Both the position numbers and the translations under genes were made by a program. A stretch of DNA of 40,566 nucleotides from JBHGBM01 sp041946965 (GTDB lineage Bacteria; Acidobacteriota; Terriglobia; Bryobacterales; Bryobacteraceae). The notes under the pieces are model-generated. The model saw only the letters and a program-made list of their open reading frames with translations. It was not told the origin of the DNA and made no database searches. The stretch spans positions 1 to 40,566 of the forward strand of contig JBHGBM010000078.1 in assembly GCA_041946965.1 (NCBI GenBank), read 5' to 3'. Within the stretch, counting starts at the first letter, position 1. Each line of letters opens with the position of its first letter. Below are positions 33,810 to 40,566 of the stretch, piece after piece.

Positions 33810-34427
33810 TTACCCCGCCCGGTACACGGTGATGTCGCCGGGCTTCGGACGCGTGGCGACGAAAGCGTGGAAGGGCTCGCCCTCGGGCTTGCGGATCAGC
33901 AGCGTGCGCGGCCCGTCCTCCTCGTCAAAAAGCCACCCGTAAAAGCTGGAACCGTAGCTCGTGGAGTCGCGCAGCAGCACGAACTCCTTGCTCATGCGGT
34001 AGCGCCACGGCTTCCGGTCGTAAACCAGGCTGCCGCCGTTCTGGCTTCGGTCCATTTCCGCGAGCTGATCTTCGGAGACGCCCAGGTCTTCGAGCGTGAG
34101 GCGCCGGTCGCCGGCGCTGAAGGCGGCATCGTCCTCGCCCGCGAAGACCCCGATGGAAACCGGGCGGTTGCGATGCGAGCCGCGCAGCTCGATCCACTGG
34201 CGCGGCCCGGCGTCGAAGCGGCTGCGGTGATCCACCGTGAATTCGAGGTCGCTGTAATCCTCGGCCGCGCCGGCGATGGAGATCACATCGCCGGGGCGGG
34301 CGTCGCTCACGCGGACGTTGCCGGTGTCCGCCGGCCTGGGCTGCGGTTTCCTGGAAGCGCTATACAGCGCCCGCAGCACCAGCACCAGGAGCACCAGCAG
34401 TACCGCAACAACAATCGTCGTGATCAT
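33810..34427 (-). CDS. DUF4178 domain protein with N-terminal membrane anchor
   Basis: This 205-residue protein starts with one hydrophobic helix (TTIVVAVLLVLLVLVLRALY, residues 3-22). A beta-rich DUF4178-type domain follows (about 40-200): ARPGDVISIAGAAEDYSDLEF, RQWIELRG, and late GSSFYGWLFDEEDG. It is probably an inner-membrane protein with a cytoplasmic domain. DUF4178 proteins are repeatedly encoded beside PspA homologues, and here the ATG directly follows the pspA stop codon with no gap. The biochemical role is unknown; a membrane-stress partner of PspA is inferred from context. Confidence 0.75.
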   Translation of the reverse strand: MITTIVVAVLLVLLVLVLRALYSASRKPQPRPADTGNVRVSDARPGDVISIAGAAEDYSDLEFTVDHRSRFDAGPRQWIELRGSHRNRPVSIGVFAGEDDAAFSAGDRRLTLEDLGVSEDQLAEMDRSQNGGSLVYDRKPWRYRMSKEFVLLRDSTSYGSSFYGWLFDEEDGPRTLLIRKPEGEPFHAFVATRPKPGDITVYRAG

Positions 34428-35201
34428 CTATTGCTGTCCGGCGGTTTCTTTCTTCTCCTGCCGGATCTCCTCGGCCTTTGGCGGCGCGGGAAGCTCCTTG
34501 GGCAGCACGGGAGGCCCCAAACGCTCGCGCTTCAGCGCTTCCAGTTCCGCGTCCACGCTGCTGCCTTCGAGCTGCGCGAATTCGGCCTCCAGGCTTTCAT
34601 CCTTCCCCGCCGAAGCGAGCTGGTTGAAGGCCTTGGCCGTGGCTTCCTCGCGCGCCACCGACTCCTCGAACTTCGAGAGCGCCGCGAAGGCGTTGTCCGC
34701 GTGACCCACGCCGGAAAGCGCCTCGGCCACCTTGCGCTGCGCCGCGGCGGCGTTCTTCCGCGCCACCAGCGTGGTGGCGGTGCGCTCGCCTTCCTCGATC
34801 TTGCGCTTCAGCTCCGTGACCTGCTGCTTCAGGTTTTCGCTGGCCTGGCGCGCCGATTCCACGGCCGGCTGCATCGAAGCAACCTGCTTGTCCGACTCGG
34901 CCTTGCGGGCCAGCGCCTTGCGGGCCAGCTCCTCGTTGCCGGCGTCCAGCGCCCTGCCCGCGCGGTCCTTCCACTCCTGGGATTGCGCAACGTACTTCTG
35001 GTACTCGGCGTCGAGCCGGTTGTAGTTGCTCATCGCCACGGCCGAGGCGCGGATCACGTTGCCCAGCTCGGTCTTCATGTCCGCCACGGTCTGCTTGACG
35101 GTGGCTTCGAAGGTGGCGTCTTCAATGGCGCTGACGCGCTCGTTGGCCTGCCCGCGCACCACGCGCCCCATGCGGCTGAAAAAATCGGAAAGAAATCCCA
35201 T
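34428..35201 (-). CDS. pspA: PspA/IM30 (ESCRT-III-like) family protein
   Basis: This 257-residue helical protein belongs to the membrane-remodelling PspA/Vipp1 family. The N-terminus GFLSDFFSRMGRVVRGQAN is a short amphipathic membrane-binding helix. Long coiled-coil helices follow (about 25-185, with LARKALARKAESDKQVASM and the ESARQASENLKQQVTELKRKI hairpin). The C-terminal 40 residues are Pro/Glu/Lys-rich and unlike Vipp1. PspA binds stressed membranes and limits proton leak. There is no PspF or PspBC here; instead it is embedded with a DUF4178 protein, a small acidic protein upstream and a secreted repeat protein downstream. It starts 12 bp after the stop of the upstream gene. Confidence 0.92.
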   Translation of the reverse strand: MGFLSDFFSRMGRVVRGQANERVSAIEDATFEATVKQTVADMKTELGNVIRASAVAMSNYNRLDAEYQKYVAQSQEWKDRAGRALDAGNEELARKALARKAESDKQVASMQPAVESARQASENLKQQVTELKRKIEEGERTATTLVARKNAAAAQRKVAEALSGVGHADNAFAALSKFEESVAREEATAKAFNQLASAGKDESLEAEFAQLEGSSVDAELEALKRERLGPPVLPKELPAPPKAEEIRQEKKETAGQQ

Positions 35202-35213
35202 CTTCGTCCTCCG

Positions 35214-35633
35214 TTACTTCGCGAGACTCCCGATCAGGCCGCGGGCCTGAATCACATCCACGAGCAGGAAATGCACGCAGGAGAGCACATCGTCCTGGTC
35301 GTCCGGCCCCATGTCCTGAAGCTTGCAGAAATTGTTCAGCGTCACGGCCGTGTTGCCGTCGCCGATATTGTAAAGCTGGAAGTACGAGGTGGTGATGCCG
35401 CTGTCCGCCGAAAGCATGCGCCGCATGATCTCGGGCGTGATCGCCTTTTCGGGCGCGGTGACGCACTTCAGCGTGAAGAACACGATGTCGCCCTCGAGCG
35501 CGGCTTCGATGGCCACCCCGCTGGTCACCTCCCGTATGTGCAGCGTGCCTTCGCCGGGACTCGAGACTTCGTACCCTTTCTCGGCCAGCAGCGAGCTGAT
35601 CCGATCGAGATAGCTGGTTGTGGTTGGGCTCAT
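35214..35633 (-). CDS. Small YbjN/DUF2170-like protein, first gene of the PspA cassette
   Basis: This 139-residue soluble acidic protein has a mixed alpha/beta pattern: YLDRISSLLAEKGYEV, then IVFFTLKCV, MLSADSGITTSYFQLYN and VHFLLVDVIQARGL. Size and pattern resemble YbjN-type and YjfI (DUF2170) proteins; the latter precedes a PspA paralogue in E. coli. I cannot confirm the family. The ATG at 35633 is chosen because AAGGAG lies 7 nt upstream; a start 12 codons earlier is possible but has no such site. The likely -10 is TATACT at 35705-35710, giving a leader of about 65 nt. Confidence 0.6.
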   Translation of the reverse strand: MSPTTTSYLDRISSLLAEKGYEVSSPGEGTLHIREVTSGVAIEAALEGDIVFFTLKCVTAPEKAITPEIMRRMLSADSGITTSYFQLYNIGDGNTAVTLNNFCKLQDMGPDDQDDVLSCVHFLLVDVIQARGLIGSLAK

Positions 35634-35704
35634 AGGCTCACTCCTTCCGTAATACGAGGGCTTCGGCAAAAAGTTCCATGCGCCGGAACACCGGGCCGTT
35701 CGCC

Positions 35705-35710
35705 AGTATA
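35705..35710 (-). promoter_or_regulatory. Candidate -10 box of the PspA cassette
   Basis: The minus strand reads TATACT, 71 bp before the ATG at 35633. No good -35 was found, which would be consistent with an activator or an alternative sigma factor, but this is inference. Confidence 0.35.
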
Positions 35711-35739
35711 GCGTGCTTGGACGTGCCGGACCTCCTGTG

Positions 35740-35754
35740 CTACGATTGTCGTAG
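35740..35754. promoter_or_regulatory. Perfect 15-bp palindrome, candidate repressor operator
   Basis: CTACGATTGTCGTAG is a 6-bp perfect inverted repeat around TTG, and on the minus strand it is directly preceded by TTGAAA. The form (TACGA-n3-TCGTA) resembles BlaI/CopY-type operators. It lies in the 288-bp gap between the PspA cassette (minus) and pcrA (plus), about 30 bp upstream of the TATACT box. The rest of the gap shows only the two promoter boxes and a small GTTCC/GGAAC hairpin in the cassette leader (near 35671-35687). Confidence 0.45.
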
Positions 35755-35894
35755 TTTCAAAAGGCACGGATTCGCGGCCCCGGGGTGTATGCCCGTTGCT
35801 TCTCTCCAGTCCGCCCGCGGATAGCGGCTCACGCGCCGCTTCAGGAGCGCGTTGGGCAGCGGAACCGCGCCTGAGCGTCCGGCCATTGGGGTTT

Positions 35895-35902
35895 GCTACA
35901 CT
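35895..35902 (+). promoter_or_regulatory. Candidate extended -10 of the pcrA gene
   Basis: TGC followed by TACACT (hexamer 35897-35902) forms an extended -10 about 19 bp before the ATG of the helicase gene. The leader would be short and has no clear Shine-Dalgarno sequence. Confidence 0.35.
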
Positions 35903-35921
35903 CAGATAGAACCCCCAATAC

Positions 35922-38264
35922 ATGGACTATTTGGCGGGACTCAATCCCCAACAGCGCGAAGCGGTCTGTCACACCGAAGGCGCTCTGCTGATCCTGGCCG
36001 GAGCGGGCAGCGGCAAAACGCGCGTGATCACGCATCGCGTCGCCCATATCATCACGGCGAAACGCGTGCCGGCGTCCGCCGTTCTGGCGGTCACCTTCAC
36101 CAACAAGGCCGCCGGGGAGATGCGCGACCGCGTGCGCTCGCTGCTGGAAGGCCGCATGGAAGCCGAGCCGCTGATTTCGACCTTTCATTCCTTCTGCGTG
36201 CGGCTGCTGCGCCGTGACGGGGATGCGCTGGCCGATCTCCGGCCCGGCTTCAACCGCCACTTCACCATTTACGATGAGGACGACCAGCTCGCCATCGTCA
36301 AGGCCGCTTACCGCGACCTGGGTCTGGACGAGAAGGAATTCATGCAGCATCGGGCGGCGCTCTCGCGCATCAGCCACGGCAAGAACCACAAGCAGGGCCC
36401 GCAGGACTTCTACAAGGCAGCCAAGGACCCGCGCTCGCAGAAGCTGGCCGTGATTTTCGAGCGCTACGAAAACGCACTGCGCGCCGCTAACGCGCTGGAT
36501 TTCGACGACCTGCTGCTGGAAACCGTCCGCCTGCTGCGGCACGACTCCGCCACCCGCGAGGCCTGGAACCGCCGCCTGAGCTACCTGCTCATCGACGAGT
36601 ACCAGGACACCAACCGCAGCCAGTACGAGCTCATGCAGTTGCTCTCCCAGGCGCACAAGAACGTGTGCGTGGTGGGCGACGAAGACCAGTCCATCTATAG
36701 CTGGCGCGGTGCGGATATCCGCAACATTCTGGATTTCGAGCGCGACTACCCGAAAGCCAAAGTCATTCGCCTCGAGCAGAACTACCGCTCCACCAAGCGC
36801 ATTCTGGCCGCCGCCGGGGCCGTGGTGGCCCACAATACGGAACGCAAGGGCAAGAAGCTCTGGACGCACGCCGAGCAGGGACAGGAAATCGGCATTTACC
36901 CGGGGCATGACGCGGAGAACGAGGCCTTGTTCATCGCGGACTCCATCGAGAAGATCCTGGGTTCCGATCCCGAATCGCACGTGGCCGTGCTCTACCGGAC
37001 CAACGCGCAATCGCGGCCCATCGAAGAGGCCCTGCGCCGCTACGGGCGCAAATATGTCATTGTGGGCGGCTTCGGCTTCTACCAGCGCGCGGAGATCAAG
37101 GACGTGCTGGCCTACCTGAAGCTGGCGGTCTCCAACCAGGATTCCGCCAGCCTGCTGCGCATAATCAACACCCCCGCGCGCGGCATCGGCAAGACCACCA
37201 TCGAGCAGGTGGAACGCTTCGCCAACGCCCAGCGGCTCAACCTGTGGGATGCCATCGGGCGCATGGTGGATGAGCAGCATTTCCCCGCCCGCGCGCAATC
37301 CGCGCTGGTTTCCTTCCGCAACCTGATTCAGGATCTCACGCTGGTGGTGATGTCGCGCGGGGTGGATGAGGCCATGCGCTTCATCCTCGACCGCAGCGGT
37401 TATCGCAAGATGCTGGAGCGCGACAACACTCCGGACGCGCACACCCGGCTGGAGAACCTGGATGAACTGGTGAACGCCGCCGCCGAAGCCGCCGAGCGCG
37501 GCGAGTCCGCCGCCGATTTTCTGGACCATGCCGCGCTGGTTTCCGATGCCGATTCGGTGGACGAGAACGCGCAGGTGAACCTGCTCACTATCCACAACGC
37601 CAAAGGGCTGGAGTTTCCATACGTCTTCATGGCGGGCATGGAAGAGGGCCTGTTCCCGCACTCGCGGTCGCTGAGCGCATCCGCCTCGGCGCTGGAGGAG
37701 GAGCGGCGCCTGTGCTACGTGGGCATGACGCGCGCCGGGAAGCGGCTGACGCTGACCTGGGCGCGTTACCGGCGGAAGTTCGGCGGCGGCGAGCAGGAGC
37801 GCACTTTGCCCTCGCGCTTCCTGGCCGAAGTCCCCCAGGAATTGACCGTCAACCTGGGCGAGGACGAGTCCGTCCCGCAGGTTGATCTCCTGAGCGAGCG
37901 GTGGGACGTGCGGCAATCGGCGAAACGGAACACCTACACGGGGAAGACCTACAACTCGCTCGAAAACATCTCGCGGTTCTTCCAGGAACGCGGTGTGCCG
38001 TTCGCGCCGCAGAAGCCGGCGGCGCCGCCCGCCGACCCGCAGCAACTGATTCCACGCCCCGGTGCGCCCACCAGGCAACTGCCACAGGCGCCCAAGCGTG
38101 AAACGCGCGTGCGCAGCGGCATGACGGTGGAACACCCGGTTTACGGCACCGGCATCGTGGTCCGGCGCGAAGGCGAGGGCGATGATGCTAAGATCACTGT
38201 TAGTTTCCCCCGCCACGGGCTCAAGAAACTGGTCGAGAAATACGCAAAACTGAAGCGAAGCTGA
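35922..38264 (+). CDS. pcrA: ATP-dependent DNA helicase PcrA/UvrD
   Basis: This 780-residue superfamily 1A 3'-5' helicase acts in nucleotide-excision and replication-fork repair. The Q motif LNPQQREAV comes first, then Walker A AGAGSGKT (26-33), motif Ia TFTNKAAGEM, Walker B LLIDEYQDTN, motif III GDEDQSIYSWRGAD, motif IV EQNYRSTKRIL and motif VI YVGMTRAGKRL. The C-terminal domain VEHPVYGTGIVV is the PcrA Tudor-like module that binds RNA polymerase. Length is normal. The last codons overlap the next small gene (ATGA). The region before the ATG lacks a clear Shine-Dalgarno sequence. Confidence 0.97.
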   Translation: MDYLAGLNPQQREAVCHTEGALLILAGAGSGKTRVITHRVAHIITAKRVPASAVLAVTFTNKAAGEMRDRVRSLLEGRMEAEPLISTFHSFCVRLLRRDGDALADLRPGFNRHFTIYDEDDQLAIVKAAYRDLGLDEKEFMQHRAALSRISHGKNHKQGPQDFYKAAKDPRSQKLAVIFERYENALRAANALDFDDLLLETVRLLRHDSATREAWNRRLSYLLIDEYQDTNRSQYELMQLLSQAHKNVCVVGDEDQSIYSWRGADIRNILDFERDYPKAKVIRLEQNYRSTKRILAAAGAVVAHNTERKGKKLWTHAEQGQEIGIYPGHDAENEALFIADSIEKILGSDPESHVAVLYRTNAQSRPIEEALRRYGRKYVIVGGFGFYQRAEIKDVLAYLKLAVSNQDSASLLRIINTPARGIGKTTIEQVERFANAQRLNLWDAIGRMVDEQHFPARAQSALVSFRNLIQDLTLVVMSRGVDEAMRFILDRSGYRKMLERDNTPDAHTRLENLDELVNAAAEAAERGESAADFLDHAALVSDADSVDENAQVNLLTIHNAKGLEFPYVFMAGMEEGLFPHSRSLSASASALEEERRLCYVGMTRAGKRLTLTWARYRRKFGGGEQERTLPSRFLAEVPQELTVNLGEDESVPQVDLLSERWDVRQSAKRNTYTGKTYNSLENISRFFQERGVPFAPQKPAAPPADPQQLIPRPGAPTRQLPQAPKRETRVRSGMTVEHPVYGTGIVVRREGEGDDAKITVSFPRHGLKKLVEKYAKLKRS

Positions 38265-38422
38265 TGAACACGAAGAACATCACCGATAAGGCGAAACGCA
38301 AAGAAGTCAAGCGCGCCGCGCGCAAGAAGGCTGCCCCGAAGGCCAAGCGGGCCTCGGGCGTCGCACGCGGATCCATGAAGCGCAAAGTGAAGCAGATGGC
38401 CAAGGGACAGCGGAAGCGCTAG
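38264..38422 (+). CDS. Very basic 52-residue protein coupled to pcrA
   Basis: A 52-codon frame begins with MNTKNITDKAKRKEVKRAA and ends KQMAKGQRKR. It has 22 Lys or Arg in 52 residues (42%), one Asp, one Glu, and no Cys, Trp, Tyr or Phe. The start overlaps the pcrA stop as ATGA, an arrangement seen for real coupled genes. It ends 7 bp before the permease start. The composition suggests a nucleic-acid-binding or ribosome-associated peptide, like histone-H1-type tails. I do not recognise the family. Confidence 0.65.
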   Translation: MNTKNITDKAKRKEVKRAARKKAAPKAKRASGVARGSMKRKVKQMAKGQRKR

Positions 38423-38429
38423 CGGCGCC

Positions 38430-39923
38430 TTGAGCTCCCTTTTCCGCACCAAGAGCATCGACGCGCTGATCGCCGCCTCCGAGGAGCCGGACAGGAAATT
38501 GCGGCGCACCCTGGGTCCGTGGAGTCTCACGGCCTTCGGTGTGGGGGCGGTGATCGGTTCGGGCATCTTCATCCTCACCGGCACGGCCGCGGCCGGCGAA
38601 ACCCTGAGTTTCAAGTCCGTTCTGCACGCGCCCGTGCTCGACCTGATCCTGCACGGGCCCGAGGCGCTCTCCACCATCGGCAGGCCCGGTGCCGGACCGG
38701 GCATCGCGCTCTCGTTTCTGCTCACGGCGCTGGCGTGCAGTTTCGCCGCGCTGTGTTACGCGGAACTCGCCTCCATGATCCCCATCGCCGGAAGCGCCTA
38801 CACGTATGCCTACGCGACGCTGGGCGAGATCGTGGCGTGGATCATCGGGTGGGACCTGATCCTGGAGTACGCCGTCTCCAACATGGCCGTGGCGGTCGGC
38901 TTTTCCGCCTATCTCAACGACATATTGGAGGGCGTATTCGGGCTGCATCTGCCCGCGCAACTGGCCGGACCGGCGATTGCGGGAGGCCGGTTTACCGGCG
39001 CGTGGTTCAACCTCCCGGCGTTGCTGATTCTTCTCGCGCTCACCTACATCCTGGTGATCGGGATTCGCGAAAGCGCGCGGACCAACAACGTCATGGTGGC
39101 CATCAAGATCGCCGCCATCCTGATTTTCGTCTTCGGCGCGGCGGGCGCGGTGCGCGCCGAGAACTGGCATCCCTTCTTCCCTAACGGCTTCCCCGGCGTG
39201 CTCACGGGCGCGGCCATCGTCTTCTTCACCTACATCGGGTTCGACTCGGTTTCGACCGCGGCGGAGGAGTGCAAGCGCCCGCAGCGCGATCTGCCTTTGG
39301 GCATCATCGCCACGCTGATCGTGTGCGCGCTGCTGTACATCGCCGTGGCGCTTGTGCTTACCGGCGTTGCGAGCTACAAGACGCTGAACAACGCCGCGCC
39401 GGTGGCCAACGCGCTCAGGGCGCTCGGCTACGACCGCATCCGGGGATGGGTCAGCCTGGGCGCCATTCTGGGCATGGTGTCCTCGTTGCTGGTCTTCCAG
39501 TACGGGCAGGCGCGCGTGTGGTTCGCCATGTCGCGCGACGGCCTGCTGCCGCGCGCGTTCTCCAGGGTGCATCCGGAACACAAGACGCCCCACGTGAGCA
39601 CGTGGATCGCGGGGCTCGCGGTGGGCATTCCGGCGGGCATTTGGGACGTGGGCACTTTCGCGGACCTGGCCAACATCGGCACGCTGTTCGCGTTTGTCAT
39701 CGTCAGCGCCGGCGTGATCATGTTGCGGCGCAGCCAGCCGGACCGCCCCCGCGCCTTCCGCGTGCCGGGCTCTCCCTGGCTGCCCATGCTCTCCATAGCC
39801 TGCTGCCTGGTGTTGATGCTGGCGCTGCCGCTCGAAACCTGGGTGCGCTTCTTCGTCTGGCTGGCCATCGGCCTGGCGATCTACCTCCCCTTCGGCCGCA
39901 GGCGCAGCGCGCTGGCGCGGTAG
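38430..39923 (+). CDS. APC family amino-acid permease (cationic amino-acid transporter type)
   Basis: This inner-membrane transporter of 497 residues has about 12 helices. The N-terminal signature is LTAFGVGAVIGSGIFILTGTAAA (helix 1, substrate-binding GSG turn), followed by FAALCYAELASMIPIAGSAYTYAYATLGE (helix 3 region) and IGFDSVSTAAEECKRPQRDLP (helix 6 region). It belongs to the CAT/YhdG-like branch of the APC family and probably imports amino acids with protons. The frame starts with TTG at 38430; the first ATG-like options are too far inside the conserved helix. It directly follows the small basic gene. Confidence 0.92.
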   Translation: MSSLFRTKSIDALIAASEEPDRKLRRTLGPWSLTAFGVGAVIGSGIFILTGTAAAGETLSFKSVLHAPVLDLILHGPEALSTIGRPGAGPGIALSFLLTALACSFAALCYAELASMIPIAGSAYTYAYATLGEIVAWIIGWDLILEYAVSNMAVAVGFSAYLNDILEGVFGLHLPAQLAGPAIAGGRFTGAWFNLPALLILLALTYILVIGIRESARTNNVMVAIKIAAILIFVFGAAGAVRAENWHPFFPNGFPGVLTGAAIVFFTYIGFDSVSTAAEECKRPQRDLPLGIIATLIVCALLYIAVALVLTGVASYKTLNNAAPVANALRALGYDRIRGWVSLGAILGMVSSLLVFQYGQARVWFAMSRDGLLPRAFSRVHPEHKTPHVSTWIAGLAVGIPAGIWDVGTFADLANIGTLFAFVIVSAGVIMLRRSQPDRPRAFRVPGSPWLPMLSIACCLVLMLALPLETWVRFFVWLAIGLAIYLPFGRRRSALAR

Positions 39924-39929
39924 CCGCCT

Positions 39930-40566
39930 TCAGAAAGTGAACCGCGCGCTGACCTGGGCGCGGCGGGCGTTGGTGCCGTCCGGGAAACCGTTCGAGGCGC
40001 GGCCGGTGCCGAGCGCGGGGGTCGGGTTCAGCACGCCCCCGCGCAGCGTGAACGCCTGCCCGTTGAGGCTGGTGTCGCGGATCGTGTTGGTGATGTTGAA
40101 CGCCTCGAAATTCAGGTACACCCTGTACCGTTCGTTGAACGGCAGTAGCTTGCTGATGCGCGCGTCGGCGCGGTAAATGGGCGGCGTGTACAGGTGCGAG
40201 GTGGACCAAAAGGGCACGCGGCTGTTGCCGCCGAACCCGTTCAGGGTGCTGGTGAAGGCCGCGCCGGAGAACGGTGTGGCGTCGGAAACCGTGATGTAGG
40301 CCGTGGTGGGACGGCCCGATGCCAGCGTGGTGATGCAGGAAAGCTGCCAGTTGTTCACCGCGTACTTGTAAAAGGGGCCGTCGCGGCGCGTGAACCGCGG
40401 CGCCTCCACGAAGCTCAACACCAGGCGGTGGCGCTGATCCAACAGCCCGCTCCCCTTGTCGGCCTTGTAGTCGCCGTTCCAGGTGTTGGCGTAGCTGTCG
40501 ATGGTGGTGAAGCCCAGGTTGTCCTGGTAGGTGCCCTGCTTGTAGTCGATGGCGTGCGCCCAGGTG
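39930..40566 (-). CDS. TonB-dependent receptor, C-terminal part (runs off the right edge)
   Basis: The minus strand from the window edge to 39930 encodes about 211 residues of a TonB-dependent receptor barrel. Features are TWAHAIDYKQGTYQDNLG at the edge, then DQRHRLVLSFVEAPRF, ARISKLLPFNERYRVYLNFE, FNITNT (the conserved F-N-xx-N segment of the Oar family) and the C-terminal AQVSARFTF with terminal Phe. The N-terminal signal, regulatory domain and plug must lie beyond 40566. It converges on the permease with a 6-bp gap. Same family as the receptors at 1008 and 10163. Confidence 0.88.
   Translation of the reverse strand, partial: TWAHAIDYKQGTYQDNLGFTTIDSYANTWNGDYKADKGSGLLDQRHRLVLSFVEAPRFTRRDGPFYKYAVNNWQLSCITTLASGRPTTAYITVSDATPFSGAAFTSTLNGFGGNSRVPFWSTSHLYTPPIYRADARISKLLPFNERYRVYLNFEAFNITNTIRDTSLNGQAFTLRGGVLNPTPALGTGRASNGFPDGTNARRAQVSARFTF

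Noticed and set aside
35841..38216. A 791-codon minus-strand open frame
   Set aside because: Antisense to pcrA, whose helicase motifs are complete and in order.

Overview
The window is GC-rich chromosomal DNA from a bacterium that looks like an Acidobacteriota member of the Bryobacter/Solibacter type. Evidence for this: two complete Oar-like TonB-dependent receptors and one partial one, each of about 1,000 residues or more where complete; repeated Tat-signal Gfo/Idh/MocA oxidoreductases; and paired M16 peptidases. The assignment is inference from gene style, because no rRNA or tRNA gene is present.

Layout. 1-950: a decayed group II intron on the minus strand, its reverse transcriptase cut by an amber codon just before YADD, beside a possible IS21-like end. 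1008-4214: a large TonB-dependent receptor (minus). 4254-8427: amidase and two M16 peptidases in tandem (plus). 8526-10140: FAD oxidoreductase and a WG-repeat protein. 10163-13429: a second TonB-dependent receptor (minus). 13574-18147: a minus-strand efflux operon of three consecutive membrane-fusion proteins followed by a MacB-type permease broken by an out-of-frame internal deletion, with no ATPase gene. 18240-18614: Hsp15-like S4 protein.

18762-25375 is a carbohydrate and amide catabolism region: a Tat-exported Gfo/Idh oxidoreductase (plus), a convergent minus-strand operon of GH2 glycosidase, a second Gfo/Idh and a TIM-barrel isomerase, and a divergent nitrilase. 25564-31533 is a plus-strand run that reads as a compatible-solute module: HAD-IIB phosphatase, glucosyl-3-phosphoglycerate synthase, a second glycosyltransferase resembling GT78 mannosylglycerate synthase, a TM-helix/mechanosensitive-type membrane protein, then a NarL-type histidine kinase and response regulator. 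31534-32137 holds gene remnants only.

32593-35633 is a tight four-gene minus-strand cassette: a YbjN/DUF2170-like small protein, PspA/IM30, a membrane-anchored DUF4178 protein and a secreted protein ending in 11-residue GSKY repeats. This is a likely envelope-stress system, and a perfect 15-bp palindrome lies upstream. 35922-39923 carries the PcrA/UvrD helicase, a translationally coupled 52-residue protein that is 42% Lys+Arg, and an APC amino-acid permease. The window ends inside a third TonB-dependent receptor.

The points most worth following up are the PspA-DUF4178 cassette, the GpgS/GT78-like osmolyte module and the triple-adaptor operon with a broken permease.
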